The notes below the pieces were generated by a model, which was not told the DNA's origin, ran no database searches, and was given only the letters and a program-made list of their open reading frames with translations. DNA of 33,948 bases from Planctomycetota bacterium (lineage in GTDB: Bacteria; Planctomycetota; Planctomycetia; Gemmatales; Gemmataceae): positions 1 to 33,948 of the forward strand of contig VGYC01000066.1 in NCBI GenBank assembly GCA_016873095.1, in the 5' to 3' direction. Each line of letters starts with the position of its first letter. Positions within the stretch are counted from its first letter, which is position 1. Shown in pieces: positions 1 to 6,737 of this stretch. Both the position numbers and the translations under genes were made by a program.

Positions 1-177
1 CGAGACCGCTTGGAACTTATGTCGAATCCATTTCACGATTGACCATGCATCCTGCATGCCCAACATATACACTATGTCAGCTGACGCAAGCAATCCGAAT
101 GTGACAGGTTATTTTGGCGCGACGCCTAACATCCTCTTCCACCCGGCAGGCTATTTCCAATCTCACGGAGGAGATTC

Positions 178-1140
178 ATGTTTCGCTTCATGATCCCTGC
201 GTTATTCATCTTGGCGAATGTCGGAGTCGTTCCGGCGCTTGACACCCGGTTGCTTCCAGATGACACCGAATTCCTACTCCTTGTGAATCTAGAGCAGATT
301 CGCTCCAGCGAGATGTTCCGGGCCAACAAGGAGGAATTGGTTGCTCTCGAAGCGTTACTTGCTGCGCACCTACCTCCTGCCGTGCGCGATTGGCTTTCAA
401 AGGCCGGCATCAACGTGTTGACGGATGTAGCTCGGGCAACGATTGCCCTTCCCGCCAAGAAAGATGGAAATGGCGGCGTCGCGATCATGGAAGGCGAGTT
501 CAACGAAAGGCGCTTTTTTCAGGCCGCCGAGGTGGTTGCAAAAAATGATGCCGACAAGCTCAGAATATGTCGTGTTGGAGGACGGCGTGCGCTCGAACTC
601 AAGACCCCGAACCGCTCGCTTTTTTTGACAATCCCAGACAGGAAGACGATTCTGATTGCCTTGAGTAGCGATTCATTGGCAGCGGCCATCGCGCGCCTCG
701 ATAGTGAAAAAACAGCGAAGCTGAAGAAGCACATCAAGGTGTGTCTCAATACCGTCGACAACAAACAGTCCATCAGATTCGTTACAACTCTTGGGGCAAT
801 TAAGAAACTAACCGCCACAAAGATGTCTGGCGGCGCCGTAAAGCAGGTTGACTTCCTCGATACGGAAATCAATAGTGCTGACGTCGCAACGGTTCAGGTG
901 CGTGTCAGATGCAATGATGCAAAGCACATCTCTGAAGTCGCCGATGTCGTCTGGTTTTTTTCCGCAGTCAGTCGATCTCTGATCGACAAAGCTCTCAGCA
1001 AATCCAGGCCTCTCCGCGAACGAGATGTCTTTGGGCTTTTTCGAATTTCAAAGCAAGAGTCGACGGTGTCAGTTGACTTCGTGGTATTCCAGGACGCTGC
1101 ATCCCAGTTAATCAAGTCCATGTTGCCCCCGAGTAAATAA
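178..1140 (+). CDS. Secreted hypothetical protein
   Basis: This gene encodes 320 residues. The N-terminus (residues 1 to about 20, ending near VVPALD) is a hydrophobic signal peptide, so the product is probably exported. A strong GGAGGAG Shine-Dalgarno lies about 6 bases before the ATG and fixes the start. The mature part begins with LLPDDTEFLLLVNLEQ, an opening that resembles large planctomycete families of secreted proteins of unknown role, and it alternates short beta-like and charged helical stretches. I see no catalytic motif. A C-terminal segment (residues about 285-318) is again hydrophobic but not an obvious membrane anchor. It stands alone on the plus strand, and the next sequence downstream is a gene fragment 22 bases after its stop. 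Function unknown. The reading frame itself is well supported by the ribosome site and signal peptide. Confidence 0.8.
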   Translation: MFRFMIPALFILANVGVVPALDTRLLPDDTEFLLLVNLEQIRSSEMFRANKEELVALEALLAAHLPPAVRDWLSKAGINVLTDVARATIALPAKKDGNGGVAIMEGEFNERRFFQAAEVVAKNDADKLRICRVGGRRALELKTPNRSLFLTIPDRKTILIALSSDSLAAAIARLDSEKTAKLKKHIKVCLNTVDNKQSIRFVTTLGAIKKLTATKMSGGAVKQVDFLDTEINSADVATVQVRVRCNDAKHISEVADVVWFFSAVSRSLIDKALSKSRPLRERDVFGLFRISKQESTVSVDFVVFQDAASQLIKSMLPPSK

Positions 1141-1162
1141 GCGCAGACTCGATTGCCAGCAC

Positions 1163-1339
1163 CTGATCGCCCTCGCCAGCGACATCTACCAGCAGTGTGC
1201 CTTCGAGCGCTTGCCGGAACTGGCGGCGGCGCTGGAGGCGAACGGCTGCCGGGACGCCGACTTGCTGGACCACCTGCGCGGACCGGGGCCGCACGTCCGC
1301 GGCTGCTGGGTGCTGGATCTGGTGCTGGGAAAAGTATGA
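1163..1339 (+). pseudogene. 3' fragment of a Gemmata-type hypothetical gene
   Basis: This stretch reads as the last 58 codons of a protein closely related to the C-terminus of the intact gene at 2365-3066. Both share the order IYQQ.AFE.LPELAAALEA, then NGCRD/HGCRD, DHLRG/GHLRG, and GPHVRGCW.LDLVLGK. There is no start codon or ribosome site for it. In-frame sequence upstream of about 1163 does not match the relative, and the preceding gene ends at 1140. I therefore read it as a remnant left after deletion or recombination, not a functional gene. The two copies are direct repeats about 1.7 kb apart and flank the higBA pair. Confidence 0.75.
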
Positions 1340-1369
1340 ATCGCCGGCAGTTCACGCCCGACCTGCCAG

Positions 1370-1399
1370 TTGACGACGCATACGGCTTTGCCGTATAAT
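1370..1399 (+). promoter_or_regulatory. Sigma70-type promoter of higBA
   Basis: TTGACG (1370-1375) is followed by an 18-base spacer and a perfect TATAAT (1394-1399). The predicted transcription start is near 1406, which is the first or second GTG of the toxin gene, so the mRNA would be leaderless. No Shine-Dalgarno sequence is present. The start sites are inferred; the boxes are read directly. Confidence 0.7.
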
Positions 1400-1405
1400 C
1401 CGGTG

Positions 1406-1717
1406 GTGTTCAGCTTCATTGAGAGCAAGCTCTTCACCGCACTGGTCGAGGACGACCTGACCGACGAGGAATATCAGGCCCTCCAGGCGCTCTTGATCGA
1501 GCAGCCGGAAGCGGGAAAAGTCATTCGCGGCAGCGGCGGCTTGCGCAAGCTGCGCTGGCGGGCACCAGGACGCGGCAAGCGTTCCGGCTATCGTGTCATC
1601 TACTACGTGGCCGAGCAAGATGTGATCTGGATGTTGACGATCTATCCGAAGAACGTCCATGACGACATTCCGAAGGACGTGCTACGCAAGATTCGCAAAG
1701 AGATCGACAATGCCTGA
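1406..1717 (+). CDS. higB: HigB/RelE-type toxin of a toxin-antitoxin pair
   Basis: The product (about 103 residues) belongs to the RelE/ParE-fold HigB group, ribosome-dependent mRNA interferases neutralised by an HTH antitoxin. Recognisable landmarks in order are FIESKLFTAL, LTDEEYQALQ.LL...PEAG..I.GSGGLRKLRW, then GRGKRSGYRVIYYV and a C-terminal strand WMLTIYPKN with a lysine/arginine-rich tail. The conserved arginines of the LRKLRW and GKRSGYRVIYY stretches are present, so it looks intact. The start is one of two consecutive GTG codons at 1403 or 1406; a TTG at 1370 is also in frame but forms the -35 box, which argues against it. The toxin gene comes first and overlaps the antitoxin start by 8 bases, the usual order for higBA. 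Confidence 0.88.
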   Translation: MFSFIESKLFTALVEDDLTDEEYQALQALLIEQPEAGKVIRGSGGLRKLRWRAPGRGKRSGYRVIYYVAEQDVIWMLTIYPKNVHDDIPKDVLRKIRKEIDNA

Positions 1718-1982
1718 CAAGAAACGCAATATCGGCGCCGAGATCTTGGCCGGGCTGCGCGGAATCAAACGCGGCAAGCATGGCCGCGTGATCAACGTAC
1801 CGGACGTGGCCGCCATCCGGGAGAAGACGGGACTATCGCAGGCCCGATTCGCAGAGCTGTTGGGCGTGTCGGCGCGGACGCTGCAAGATTGGGAACAGGG
1901 ACGGCGGGCGCCCTCCGGCGCGGCCCGCACCTTGCTCGCCATCGCCGCGAAGAATCCGCAGGCATTGCTGGATGTCGCTTGA
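1710..1982 (+). CDS. higA: HigA-type HTH antitoxin
   Basis: This is a 90-residue helix-turn-helix protein of the XRE/HigA kind. The N-terminal half is basic (KKRNIGAEILAGLRGIKRGKHGR). The DNA-binding helix-turn-helix follows (IREKTGLSQARFAELLGVSARTLQDWEQGRR, residues about 33-63), and the protein ends in a short alanine-rich helix. HTH antitoxins of this family bind their partner toxin and repress their own promoter. The ATG at 1710 lies inside the last codons of the toxin gene, so the two are translationally coupled. The frame is open further upstream, but that extension is a shadow of the toxin gene. Confidence 0.88.
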   Translation: MPDKKRNIGAEILAGLRGIKRGKHGRVINVPDVAAIREKTGLSQARFAELLGVSARTLQDWEQGRRAPSGAARTLLAIAAKNPQALLDVA

Positions 1983-2039
1983 CTGTCTGGCTCGCAAACA
2001 ACTCAAGGCTTTCCGCCGACGGCAGAGGAGACGCTGGAA

Positions 2040-2243
2040 ATGACCAAACACAGATTTCCAAAAGGCTGGGACGAGGAGCGCGTGGAGAGGTTGATTGCGG
2101 AACTGGATGCACGCACGGACGAAGAATGGATCGCAGCCGACGAGGCCGCCAGCGCCGCGGACAGCGAGCAAGCGGTCATTACCGTGCCCACTACATTGCT
2201 ACCCGAGATACGAAAGCTCCTGGCTGCTCATAAGAGCGTCTGA
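2040..2243 (+). CDS. Small hypothetical protein, possible antitoxin
   Basis: The gene encodes 67 residues and has a good ribosome site (GAGGAG about 9 bases before the ATG). It begins FPKGWDEERVERLIAELDARTDEEWIAADEAA, an acidic helical segment, and ends in VPTTLLPEIRKLLAAH. The same layout (a WDEERV opening, an acidic alanine-rich middle and a final Val-Pro-x-x-Leu-x-Pro-x-[IV]-R helix) is one I associate with short orphan proteins often found beside small toxin genes. That is recollection of a pattern, not proof. It sits 57 bases after the higA stop and could be part of the same transcript. No partner toxin gene follows it; a 9-bp hairpin begins immediately after its stop codon. Confidence 0.65.
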   Translation: MTKHRFPKGWDEERVERLIAELDARTDEEWIAADEAASAADSEQAVITVPTTLLPEIRKLLAAHKSV

Positions 2244-2268
2244 TGCCATGATCGACCGCATCATGGCA
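2244..2268 (+). terminator. Perfect 9-bp hairpin after the small gene
   Basis: TGCCATGAT (2244-2252) and ATCATGGCA (2260-2268) are exact reverse complements around a 7-base loop. The stem starts directly after a TGA stop (2241-2243). There is no T-tract, so it may be a terminator or an mRNA-stability element, or an operator. Confidence 0.45.
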
Positions 2269-2364
2269 GCGATCAGTCGCCGGCGGATGCACGGGTGACG
2301 CTGGCGCGGGCGGAGTTGCTGGGGTGAGGAGAGTCGCAGTAGCATGAAGCGGCGAGAAAATGCC

Positions 2365-3066
2365 ATGACCGAGCAAGAATGGTCAAAATGCTCTAGCCCG
2401 GACAAGATGCTGGACTCATTCCTTCGTCGGAAACGACGCGTTCCTGATCTTGCGCGGTTCCATCCTGCTCACGTAAGTGCCAGAAAACTGCGTCTCTTCG
2501 CCGTAGCGTGCTTTCGGCGCGCCTGGTGTTTGCTTCCCCAAGAGCCGAGCCGCCGAGCTGTTGAAGTCGGGGAAATGCTTGCCGACGGCTACGCAGATCA
2601 CGCTGAAGTCTTTTCATTGGTTGTGGCAACCTCAGCCGATAACTCATTTGAAGCTCAACTTGGTGGCGACGCTCTCAATCCGGATGCCATTGTCGCTGCA
2701 CAGGGTAGTTGCAATGATGCGGTCTTTGCCATCGCAAGGATTCAAGATGTTAAGGACGGGCATAGAGTGGGCTCGCTGGCAACGGCAGCGCGCCGCGAGA
2801 GACGAGAGCAAGCCGACATCCTCCGCGACATCTTCGGCAACCCCTTCCGCCCACCGCCGCCCGTCGACCCATCGCTGCTCACGCCCACCATCACCGCTCT
2901 TGCCGACCGCATCTACCAGCAGCGTGCCTTCGAGCTTCTGCCGGAGTTGGCGGCGGCGCTGGAGGCGCACGGCTGCCGGGACACCGAGTTGCTAGGCCAC
3001 CTGCGCGGAACGGGACCGCACGTCCGCGGCTGCTGGGCGCTGGATCTGGTGCTGGGGAAGCAGTGA
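2365..3066 (+). CDS. Gemmata-type multicopy hypothetical protein
   Basis: The product is 233 residues from the chosen ATG (MTEQEW). The opening, followed by a short variable piece and ARKLRLFAVACFRRAW, then SRRAVEVGEMLADGYAD, is typical of a family that I recognise as present in many copies in Gemmata-type planctomycetes; its function is unknown to me. The C-terminal part (IYQQRAFELLPELAAALEAHGCRD and GPHVRGCWALDLVLGK) is a conserved block shared with the fragment at 1163-1339. There is no signal peptide, so it is probably cytoplasmic. Family members normally start at the MTE motif, hence 2365; an in-frame ATG at 2344 with GAGGAG about 13 bases upstream is the alternative. The family often lies in variable chromosomal regions, which fits the toxin-antitoxin surroundings. 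Confidence 0.75.
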   Translation: MTEQEWSKCSSPDKMLDSFLRRKRRVPDLARFHPAHVSARKLRLFAVACFRRAWCLLPQEPSRRAVEVGEMLADGYADHAEVFSLVVATSADNSFEAQLGGDALNPDAIVAAQGSCNDAVFAIARIQDVKDGHRVGSLATAARRERREQADILRDIFGNPFRPPPPVDPSLLTPTITALADRIYQQRAFELLPELAAALEAHGCRDTELLGHLRGTGPHVRGCWALDLVLGKQ

Positions 3067-3077
3067 CTCAGCGATCA

Positions 3078-3106
3078 TTGCAACCTGATGATTGGCCTGG
3101 TAGACT
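3078..3106 (+). promoter_or_regulatory. Candidate promoter of the orphan antitoxin gene
   Basis: TTGCAA (3078-3083), a 17-base spacer and TAGACT (3101-3106) lie upstream of the ATG at 3115. Each box matches the consensus at four of six positions. The predicted transcript would start 0-3 bases before the ATG, and no Shine-Dalgarno is visible. Confidence 0.45.
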
Positions 3107-3114
3107 CCATAACC

Positions 3115-3357
3115 ATGAGTGACAAAGGCAAGAAACTCCTGAAAGAGGCGTTGCGCTTGTCGGCCAGCGAACGTGAAGCCCTGGCGGGTGAGCTTTTTGA
3201 GAGCCTGGAGTCGGCGGACCCGGAAGCCGAACGAGCCTGGCAGAAAGAGGTGGCCCGGCGCATCGCCGAGCTGGATAGCGGCAAGGTCAAGGCAATCCCC
3301 TGGGATCGGGCCCGGCGAATGATCTTTGGGGATAGGGATGGCTCAGCTCATTCCTGA
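3115..3357 (+). CDS. RelB-like addiction module antitoxin (orphaned)
   Basis: This 80-residue protein fits the short antitoxin family in which an N-terminal helix of the form LLKEALRLSASEREALAGELFESLE is followed by an acidic linker and WQKEVARRIAELDSGKVKAIPWDRARRMIF. The last part is the toxin-wrapping segment with the hallmark ...G.v..ipw...r..l pattern. Its usual partner is a ParE/RelE-type toxin encoded directly downstream with a short overlap, and such a toxin start does occur here at 3338, overlapping the antitoxin end by 20 bases. That toxin is truncated, so this antitoxin has lost its own partner and may persist as an orphan or protect against related toxins elsewhere. An upstream ATG at 3088 is possible but lies between the promoter boxes. 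Confidence 0.82.
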   Translation: MSDKGKKLLKEALRLSASEREALAGELFESLESADPEAERAWQKEVARRIAELDSGKVKAIPWDRARRMIFGDRDGSAHS

Positions 3358-3404
3358 GTTTCATCCGGCGGCTGTCAAGGAAGCGCGTCGGGCCTTCCGC
3401 TGGT
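3338..3404 (+). pseudogene. Truncated ParE-like toxin
   Basis: The ATG at 3338 opens a reading frame MAQLIPEFHPAAVKEARRAF followed by RW, which matches the first strand and helix of ParE-family toxins (typical form: ..l.FhPaA..E...A..wY). After about 22 codons the similarity stops, and the frame runs on as arginine/proline-rich sequence that is antisense to the neighbouring glycosyltransferase gene. The junction is near 3400-3405. The catalytic and core strands of the toxin are missing, so it cannot be active. The opposing gene's stop codon (3375-3377) lies inside the remnant, meaning its last codons are taken from toxin sequence. Confidence 0.7.
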
Positions 3405-4793
3405 CTTGTCCTTCTTCTCCTTTGCAGCCGATCCCGGTCCGCCGCGGGCGAGATCGTGCCGCAACCCGGGCACCAGGCAGGCGAGGGTGAACGCGCCGTA
3501 GCAGAGCAGGACGCCGTCGAGCGGAAGGCGCGGGCCGGACAGGAGATCGGCGTGGCTCAGCAAGTACGGCAGCGGCAGCCAGATGACGGCGATGGCAGCG
3601 AGGCGGGCGGAGCGGCGCCACAGGTAGCTCCAGCGCCAGCCGATCAGGGCCAGCGGCAACATCGCCAGGACGGCGCCGGCGAGAAGAGCAGGGACAAGTT
3701 CCAGCAGCCAGTCGGGCGGCGGCGTCTCGGTGGCGCGGGCTGCGGCCGGCTCGACGAATGTGTTTCGCGTGAACCAGTCCTGTCCGAAGACGAAGTACAG
3801 GCCGGCCCAGAGCCGGCGCTGCAACGTCCCCCCCGGATTATCGACGATCTCCGGCAACAGATCCCGGCCAAGAAGAGTGTAGCGCCGGGCCTGGTTGCTT
3901 TCGGCAAGCAATTCTTGCAGTCGCTTCTCGGGCAGCGACTTGCGCAGGCCGGCTTCGCTCATTGGCCCGCCGCTGCCGGTCCGGCAATTGCCGATCCACA
4001 GGTGCAGCAAGGCCGAATCGGCGACCGGGACGGGGTGGCCAAACGTGCGGAAGTTGCGGACCGCCCACGGGGCCAGGCCATTGGCAAAGCCGAGGAACGC
4101 CAGCAGGGCGGCAAACCAGCCCTTCTTGATCTTGCGGCAACGCAGCAGATACCAGAGGACGGCCAGCGTCGCGAACGGCAACAGAGCGGCGCGGACCATT
4201 GCCAGGCCCGCGGCCGACAGGCCGAACAGCAAGCTGGTGACGGGCCCACCCTCCTGTCCGCCGCGTGTGCCCAGCGCCAGGGTGGCGGCCAGCAGAAACG
4301 TGGCGAGGACGCCGTCGTTCAGCTCCGCGGTGTTGAGGATGTAGAACGGATGCAACGCGACCAGCAGGCCGGCGAGAAAGCCCACCGCCAGACTCTGAAA
4401 GGCGCGACGCGCGAAGAGAAAGTAGCATGCTGCTGTCAGGCTGCCAAGAACGACGTGCAGCCAGCGCATCACCATCTGCGGCTGGTCCAGCCAGCGCGCT
4501 GCCTGGGCCGCAATCCAGCAGTAACCAGGCGCGCGATGGGCGGTCGTCTCCTCCTGATCGGCGAGTGGTGCCCGGCCGGCGAACGACTGCTTGTCCGTCA
4601 AGCTCTCGACGAGGGCGGCCACCTCCGACTTCTTGCCCGACTGGCCATCGACATACGGGTACGAGCCTTGCACTTCAAGAGGCGCCGGGCCGTCATCAGT
4701 GAAAGAATGCACATACCAGCCGCGGGCGCCCCCCGCCACGGCCAGGACCATCAACATCAGCAGGGCATCGCCCATGCGCCAGCGAGTTTCCAT
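3375..4793 (-). CDS. GT-C family membrane glycosyltransferase (GT39/ArnT-like)
   Basis: The 472-residue product has an N-terminal signal-anchor (residues about 9-25) and around ten further hydrophobic segments. Two landmarks point to polyprenyl-phosphate-sugar transferases of the GT39/ArnT superfamily: a periplasmic loop with HRAPGYCW (residues 86-93), and the segment APWAVRNFRTFGHPVPVADSALLHLWIGN (about 243-271), which corresponds to the common PW..RN...FG.....s.....l..GN signature. Such enzymes move a sugar from an undecaprenyl- or dolichyl-phosphate carrier onto lipid, glycan or protein outside the cytoplasmic membrane; the acceptor cannot be told here. A -10-like TATGAT lies only 6 bases before the ATG, so the mRNA may be leaderless. 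The final codons (about KTSGRPDALP) come from antisense toxin-remnant sequence, so the native C-terminus may have been altered by the same rearrangement. Confidence 0.82.
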   Translation of the reverse strand: METRWRMGDALLMLMVLAVAGGARGWYVHSFTDDGPAPLEVQGSYPYVDGQSGKKSEVAALVESLTDKQSFAGRAPLADQEETTAHRAPGYCWIAAQAARWLDQPQMVMRWLHVVLGSLTAACYFLFARRAFQSLAVGFLAGLLVALHPFYILNTAELNDGVLATFLLAATLALGTRGGQEGGPVTSLLFGLSAAGLAMVRAALLPFATLAVLWYLLRCRKIKKGWFAALLAFLGFANGLAPWAVRNFRTFGHPVPVADSALLHLWIGNCRTGSGGPMSEAGLRKSLPEKRLQELLAESNQARRYTLLGRDLLPEIVDNPGGTLQRRLWAGLYFVFGQDWFTRNTFVEPAAARATETPPPDWLLELVPALLAGAVLAMLPLALIGWRWSYLWRRSARLAAIAVIWLPLPYLLSHADLLSGPRLPLDGVLLCYGAFTLACLVPGLRHDLARGGPGSAAKEKKDKTSGRPDALP

Positions 4794-4799
4794 GCGGGT

Positions 4800-4805
4800 A
4801 TCATA
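4800..4805 (-). promoter_or_regulatory. -10 box of the glycosyltransferase gene
   Basis: Read on the minus strand, TATGAT (five of six consensus bases) ends 6 bases before the ATG at 4793, putting the predicted transcript start on the start codon itself. The -35 is poor (TTGAGC at a 19-base spacing). No ribosome site is present. Confidence 0.4.
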
Positions 4806-4964
4806 AGCGCGAAACCGCTCCCAGGCTCAATGGTTTTTCGATTTCCGTTTCCGCGCATGGATCGGCCGAAAACGGAACGCGGCAGGCGGAACACTTGTAA
4901 GTCTGTTTCCCGGCCAGTATTTTATCAGTCTCCGATTGCAACCGACCCTCAACTGGAGGTGATC

Positions 4965-5429
4965 ATGGGACGACGGATCTTGAACCGCAAAGAGATGCGA
5001 GCCGACTTCGACGCCGCCGAGCGCCGCGGCAAGGAAGAGGAAGAACGCGACGAGGATGATGAGGACGAAGACGAAGACGAAGACGAGGAAGAGGGGGACG
5101 CTGGCGACGACGAGGATGAAGACGAGGATGAGGGGGAGGACGACGAGGACGACGAGGAGGGCGGCCCAAAGAAGAAAAAGAAGAAGAAGAAAGTTGCCGC
5201 CGCCCCGAAGCCCAAGGCCAAGCCGCGCACGCGCACGGCCAAGGTCACGCGCATGCGCGTCGTCTGGGGCGTCTTCAGCAATTCCAATCAGTGCGTGGCC
5301 ACCTACGAGTATCCCAAGAAGGACCAGGCCGTCGAGCACGCCGCCAGGCTCACGGCCGACAAGCGCAGCACCCACTTCGTCCAGCCGGTCAAGGAGCCGA
5401 TGGAAGTGAAGAAGGAAAAGGAGAAATAG
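4965..5429 (+). CDS. Acidic-stretch / lysine-patch small protein
   Basis: The gene encodes 154 residues and has a clear GGAGG site 5 bases before the ATG. There are three parts. Residues 1-25 are mixed charge. Residues about 26-66 are almost entirely Asp and Glu. A run of eight lysines and a Pro/Ala/Lys/Arg linker (about 69-92) precedes a compact C-terminal domain (RMRVVWGVFSNSNQCVATYEYPKKDQAVEHAARL, then a conserved-looking TADKRSTHFVQPVKEPM). The reversal from a polyacidic to a polybasic tract gives a strongly dipolar, disordered middle, as in proteins that contact nucleic acids or ribosomes. No known enzyme motif is visible, and the C-terminal domain is the only part likely to be folded. 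The purine-rich DNA (GAGGA/AAGAAG repeats) makes the coding strand strongly asymmetric. The frame is also open far upstream, but that part is only antisense to the glycosyltransferase gene. Confidence 0.8.
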   Translation: MGRRILNRKEMRADFDAAERRGKEEEERDEDDEDEDEDEDEEEGDAGDDEDEDEDEGEDDEDDEEGGPKKKKKKKKVAAAPKPKAKPRTRTAKVTRMRVVWGVFSNSNQCVATYEYPKKDQAVEHAARLTADKRSTHFVQPVKEPMEVKKEKEK

Positions 5430-5450
5430 CTCGGCTTCCGCCCAGACGCT

Positions 5451-6737
5451 TCATGCATCATGCGCCTGAAAGCGGTTCTTGAGCTGATCCAGCTTCGGCA
5501 GACTGTCGAGCACGGCCTGCGACGATGGGCCGAAGTCGATGAGGCAGGCGATCTCCTGCACGCCCGCGGCGACCAGCTGCTTGACGAGATCCACGCAACC
5601 GTCGGGCGTACCCAGCAAGGAACGCTGTCGCAAGAACTTGTCGAAGATCCATTCGATGGCAGCGTTCAGCTCGGCAGGCGAGAGCTTGCCGATGTCGATG
5701 GGCACGTTGCGGCTCTGGGCCAGCTTCTCCAGCAGCTTCATGTTCGACTTGAGATACTCGCAGTATGGCTGATAGGCGTGCTTGCGGACCTGTTCGAGGT
5801 CGTCCGCCAGGAAAGCGTGCAGCGTGACGGCGACCTTGCCGTGTTCAGCTCCCCAGCCGTGTTTTTCCAGCGCTGCCCGGTAAATGCCGATCTTCTCCGC
5901 CAGTTCATCCACGCCTTGATCGAACAGGTGCGTGAGAACGTTGGCGCCTAGCTCGCCGGCCTTTTCAAAGGTCTTCGGGCTGCCAGCAGCGGTCAGCCAG
6001 ATCGGCAGCTTCTTCTGCACCGGCGTCGGGTAGGTGCGGATACTCACGGACTGGCCGGTGCCATCGGGATACGCCAGGCTCGCGCCGCTCCAGAGCTGTT
6101 CCACTTCCTTGATGCGCGCGAACATGGTCTCGTAGCGCTGTGCGTAGGTTCCCGGCGCGAGAGCAAAGTCCTCGGCGTTCCAGCCGGAGGCATAGGACAG
6201 CTCGACCCGGCCATTGGAGAGGTTATCGACGAGGGCCCATTCCTCGGCGACGCGAATTGGATTGTTGAGGGGCAGGACGACGCTGCCCGAGCGCAGGCGG
6301 ATGCGCTTGGTCTCGCGGGCCAGGGCGGCGTGCAGCACGGCGGGGTTGGGGAACAGGCTGCCCATGCGAGTGAAATGCCGTTCCGGCAGCCAGACGGCGG
6401 CGAATCCATGTGCGTCGGCGAAGCGAGCCACATCGATGACCCACTCGTACTTTTCGCGGGCCGCGTCCCCCTCGTCGCCGCCGAAGAACATCAAGCCGAA
6501 GTCCATGGTCGTCTTCGCCTGTCGCGGCTTGACGCGGAGTTCGGTCCATGAGCGGCGCACATAGTCGAGGCACTCGCCGCGCGAGCGTGCGGCCAGGGTC
6601 TCTCGCCAGCCCGCCGGAACCTTCATCTCCGCTGGCCATAGCGAATGCCGGCCACGCTCGTTGACCACAACGCGAAACTGTCCGGAAGCGGGATGCATCA
6701 TGGCCTCTCTTGAGATTGGATGCTGTTCCTGGTTCAT
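5451..6737 (-). CDS. MbtH-like domain fused to MupA/Atu3671-type luciferase-like monooxygenase
   Basis: The protein (428 residues) has two parts. Residues about 20-70 form an MbtH-like domain: FRVVVNERGRHSLWPAEMKVPAGW, then CLDYVRRSWTELR, which keeps the family's N-E, S-x-W-P, P-x-G-W, C-L and W-T-[DE]-x-R positions. MbtH proteins bind and activate the adenylation domains of nonribosomal peptide synthetases. From residue 76 (TMDFGLMFFGGDEG) to the end is a flavin-dependent luciferase-like monooxygenase of the MupA/Atu3671 type (LPERHFTRMGSLFPNPAVLHAALARETKRIRLRSGSVVLP, NNPIRVAEEWALVDNLSNGRVELSYASGWNAEDF), a class known from within or beside NRPS/PKS genes. The gene overlaps the upstream synthetase by ATGA, so the two are made together. 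An internal ATG pair at 6701/6698, preceded by AGAGAGG, is an alternative start that keeps the MbtH part. Likely role: assist adenylation and oxidise a carrier-bound or released intermediate (inference). Confidence 0.88.
   Translation of the reverse strand: MNQEQHPISREAMMHPASGQFRVVVNERGRHSLWPAEMKVPAGWRETLAARSRGECLDYVRRSWTELRVKPRQAKTTMDFGLMFFGGDEGDAAREKYEWVIDVARFADAHGFAAVWLPERHFTRMGSLFPNPAVLHAALARETKRIRLRSGSVVLPLNNPIRVAEEWALVDNLSNGRVELSYASGWNAEDFALAPGTYAQRYETMFARIKEVEQLWSGASLAYPDGTGQSVSIRTYPTPVQKKLPIWLTAAGSPKTFEKAGELGANVLTHLFDQGVDELAEKIGIYRAALEKHGWGAEHGKVAVTLHAFLADDLEQVRKHAYQPYCEYLKSNMKLLEKLAQSRNVPIDIGKLSPAELNAAIEWIFDKFLRQRSLLGTPDGCVDLVKQLVAAGVQEIACLIDFGPSSQAVLDSLPKLDQLKNRFQAHDA

Noticed and set aside
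45-59. CATGCA-TCC-TGCATG inverted repeat before the first gene
   Set aside because: A 6-bp arm repeat is likely to occur by chance; no promoter boxes align with it convincingly.
2095-2298. 67-codon frame overlapping the small possible antitoxin gene
   Set aside because: Out of frame with the ribosome-site-preceded gene, low-complexity composition and no start signal.
3456-4964. Long plus-strand open frame joined to the acidic protein gene
   Set aside because: It is exactly antisense to the glycosyltransferase gene, is Gln/Arg/Gly-rich like codon-position shadows, and has no ribosome site. Only the part from the GGAGG-preceded ATG at 4965 is real.
4827-5375. Minus-strand frame with valine/leucine runs resembling membrane helices
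   Set aside because: The hydrophobic runs are the antisense reading of the Asp/Glu repeats in the acidic protein.
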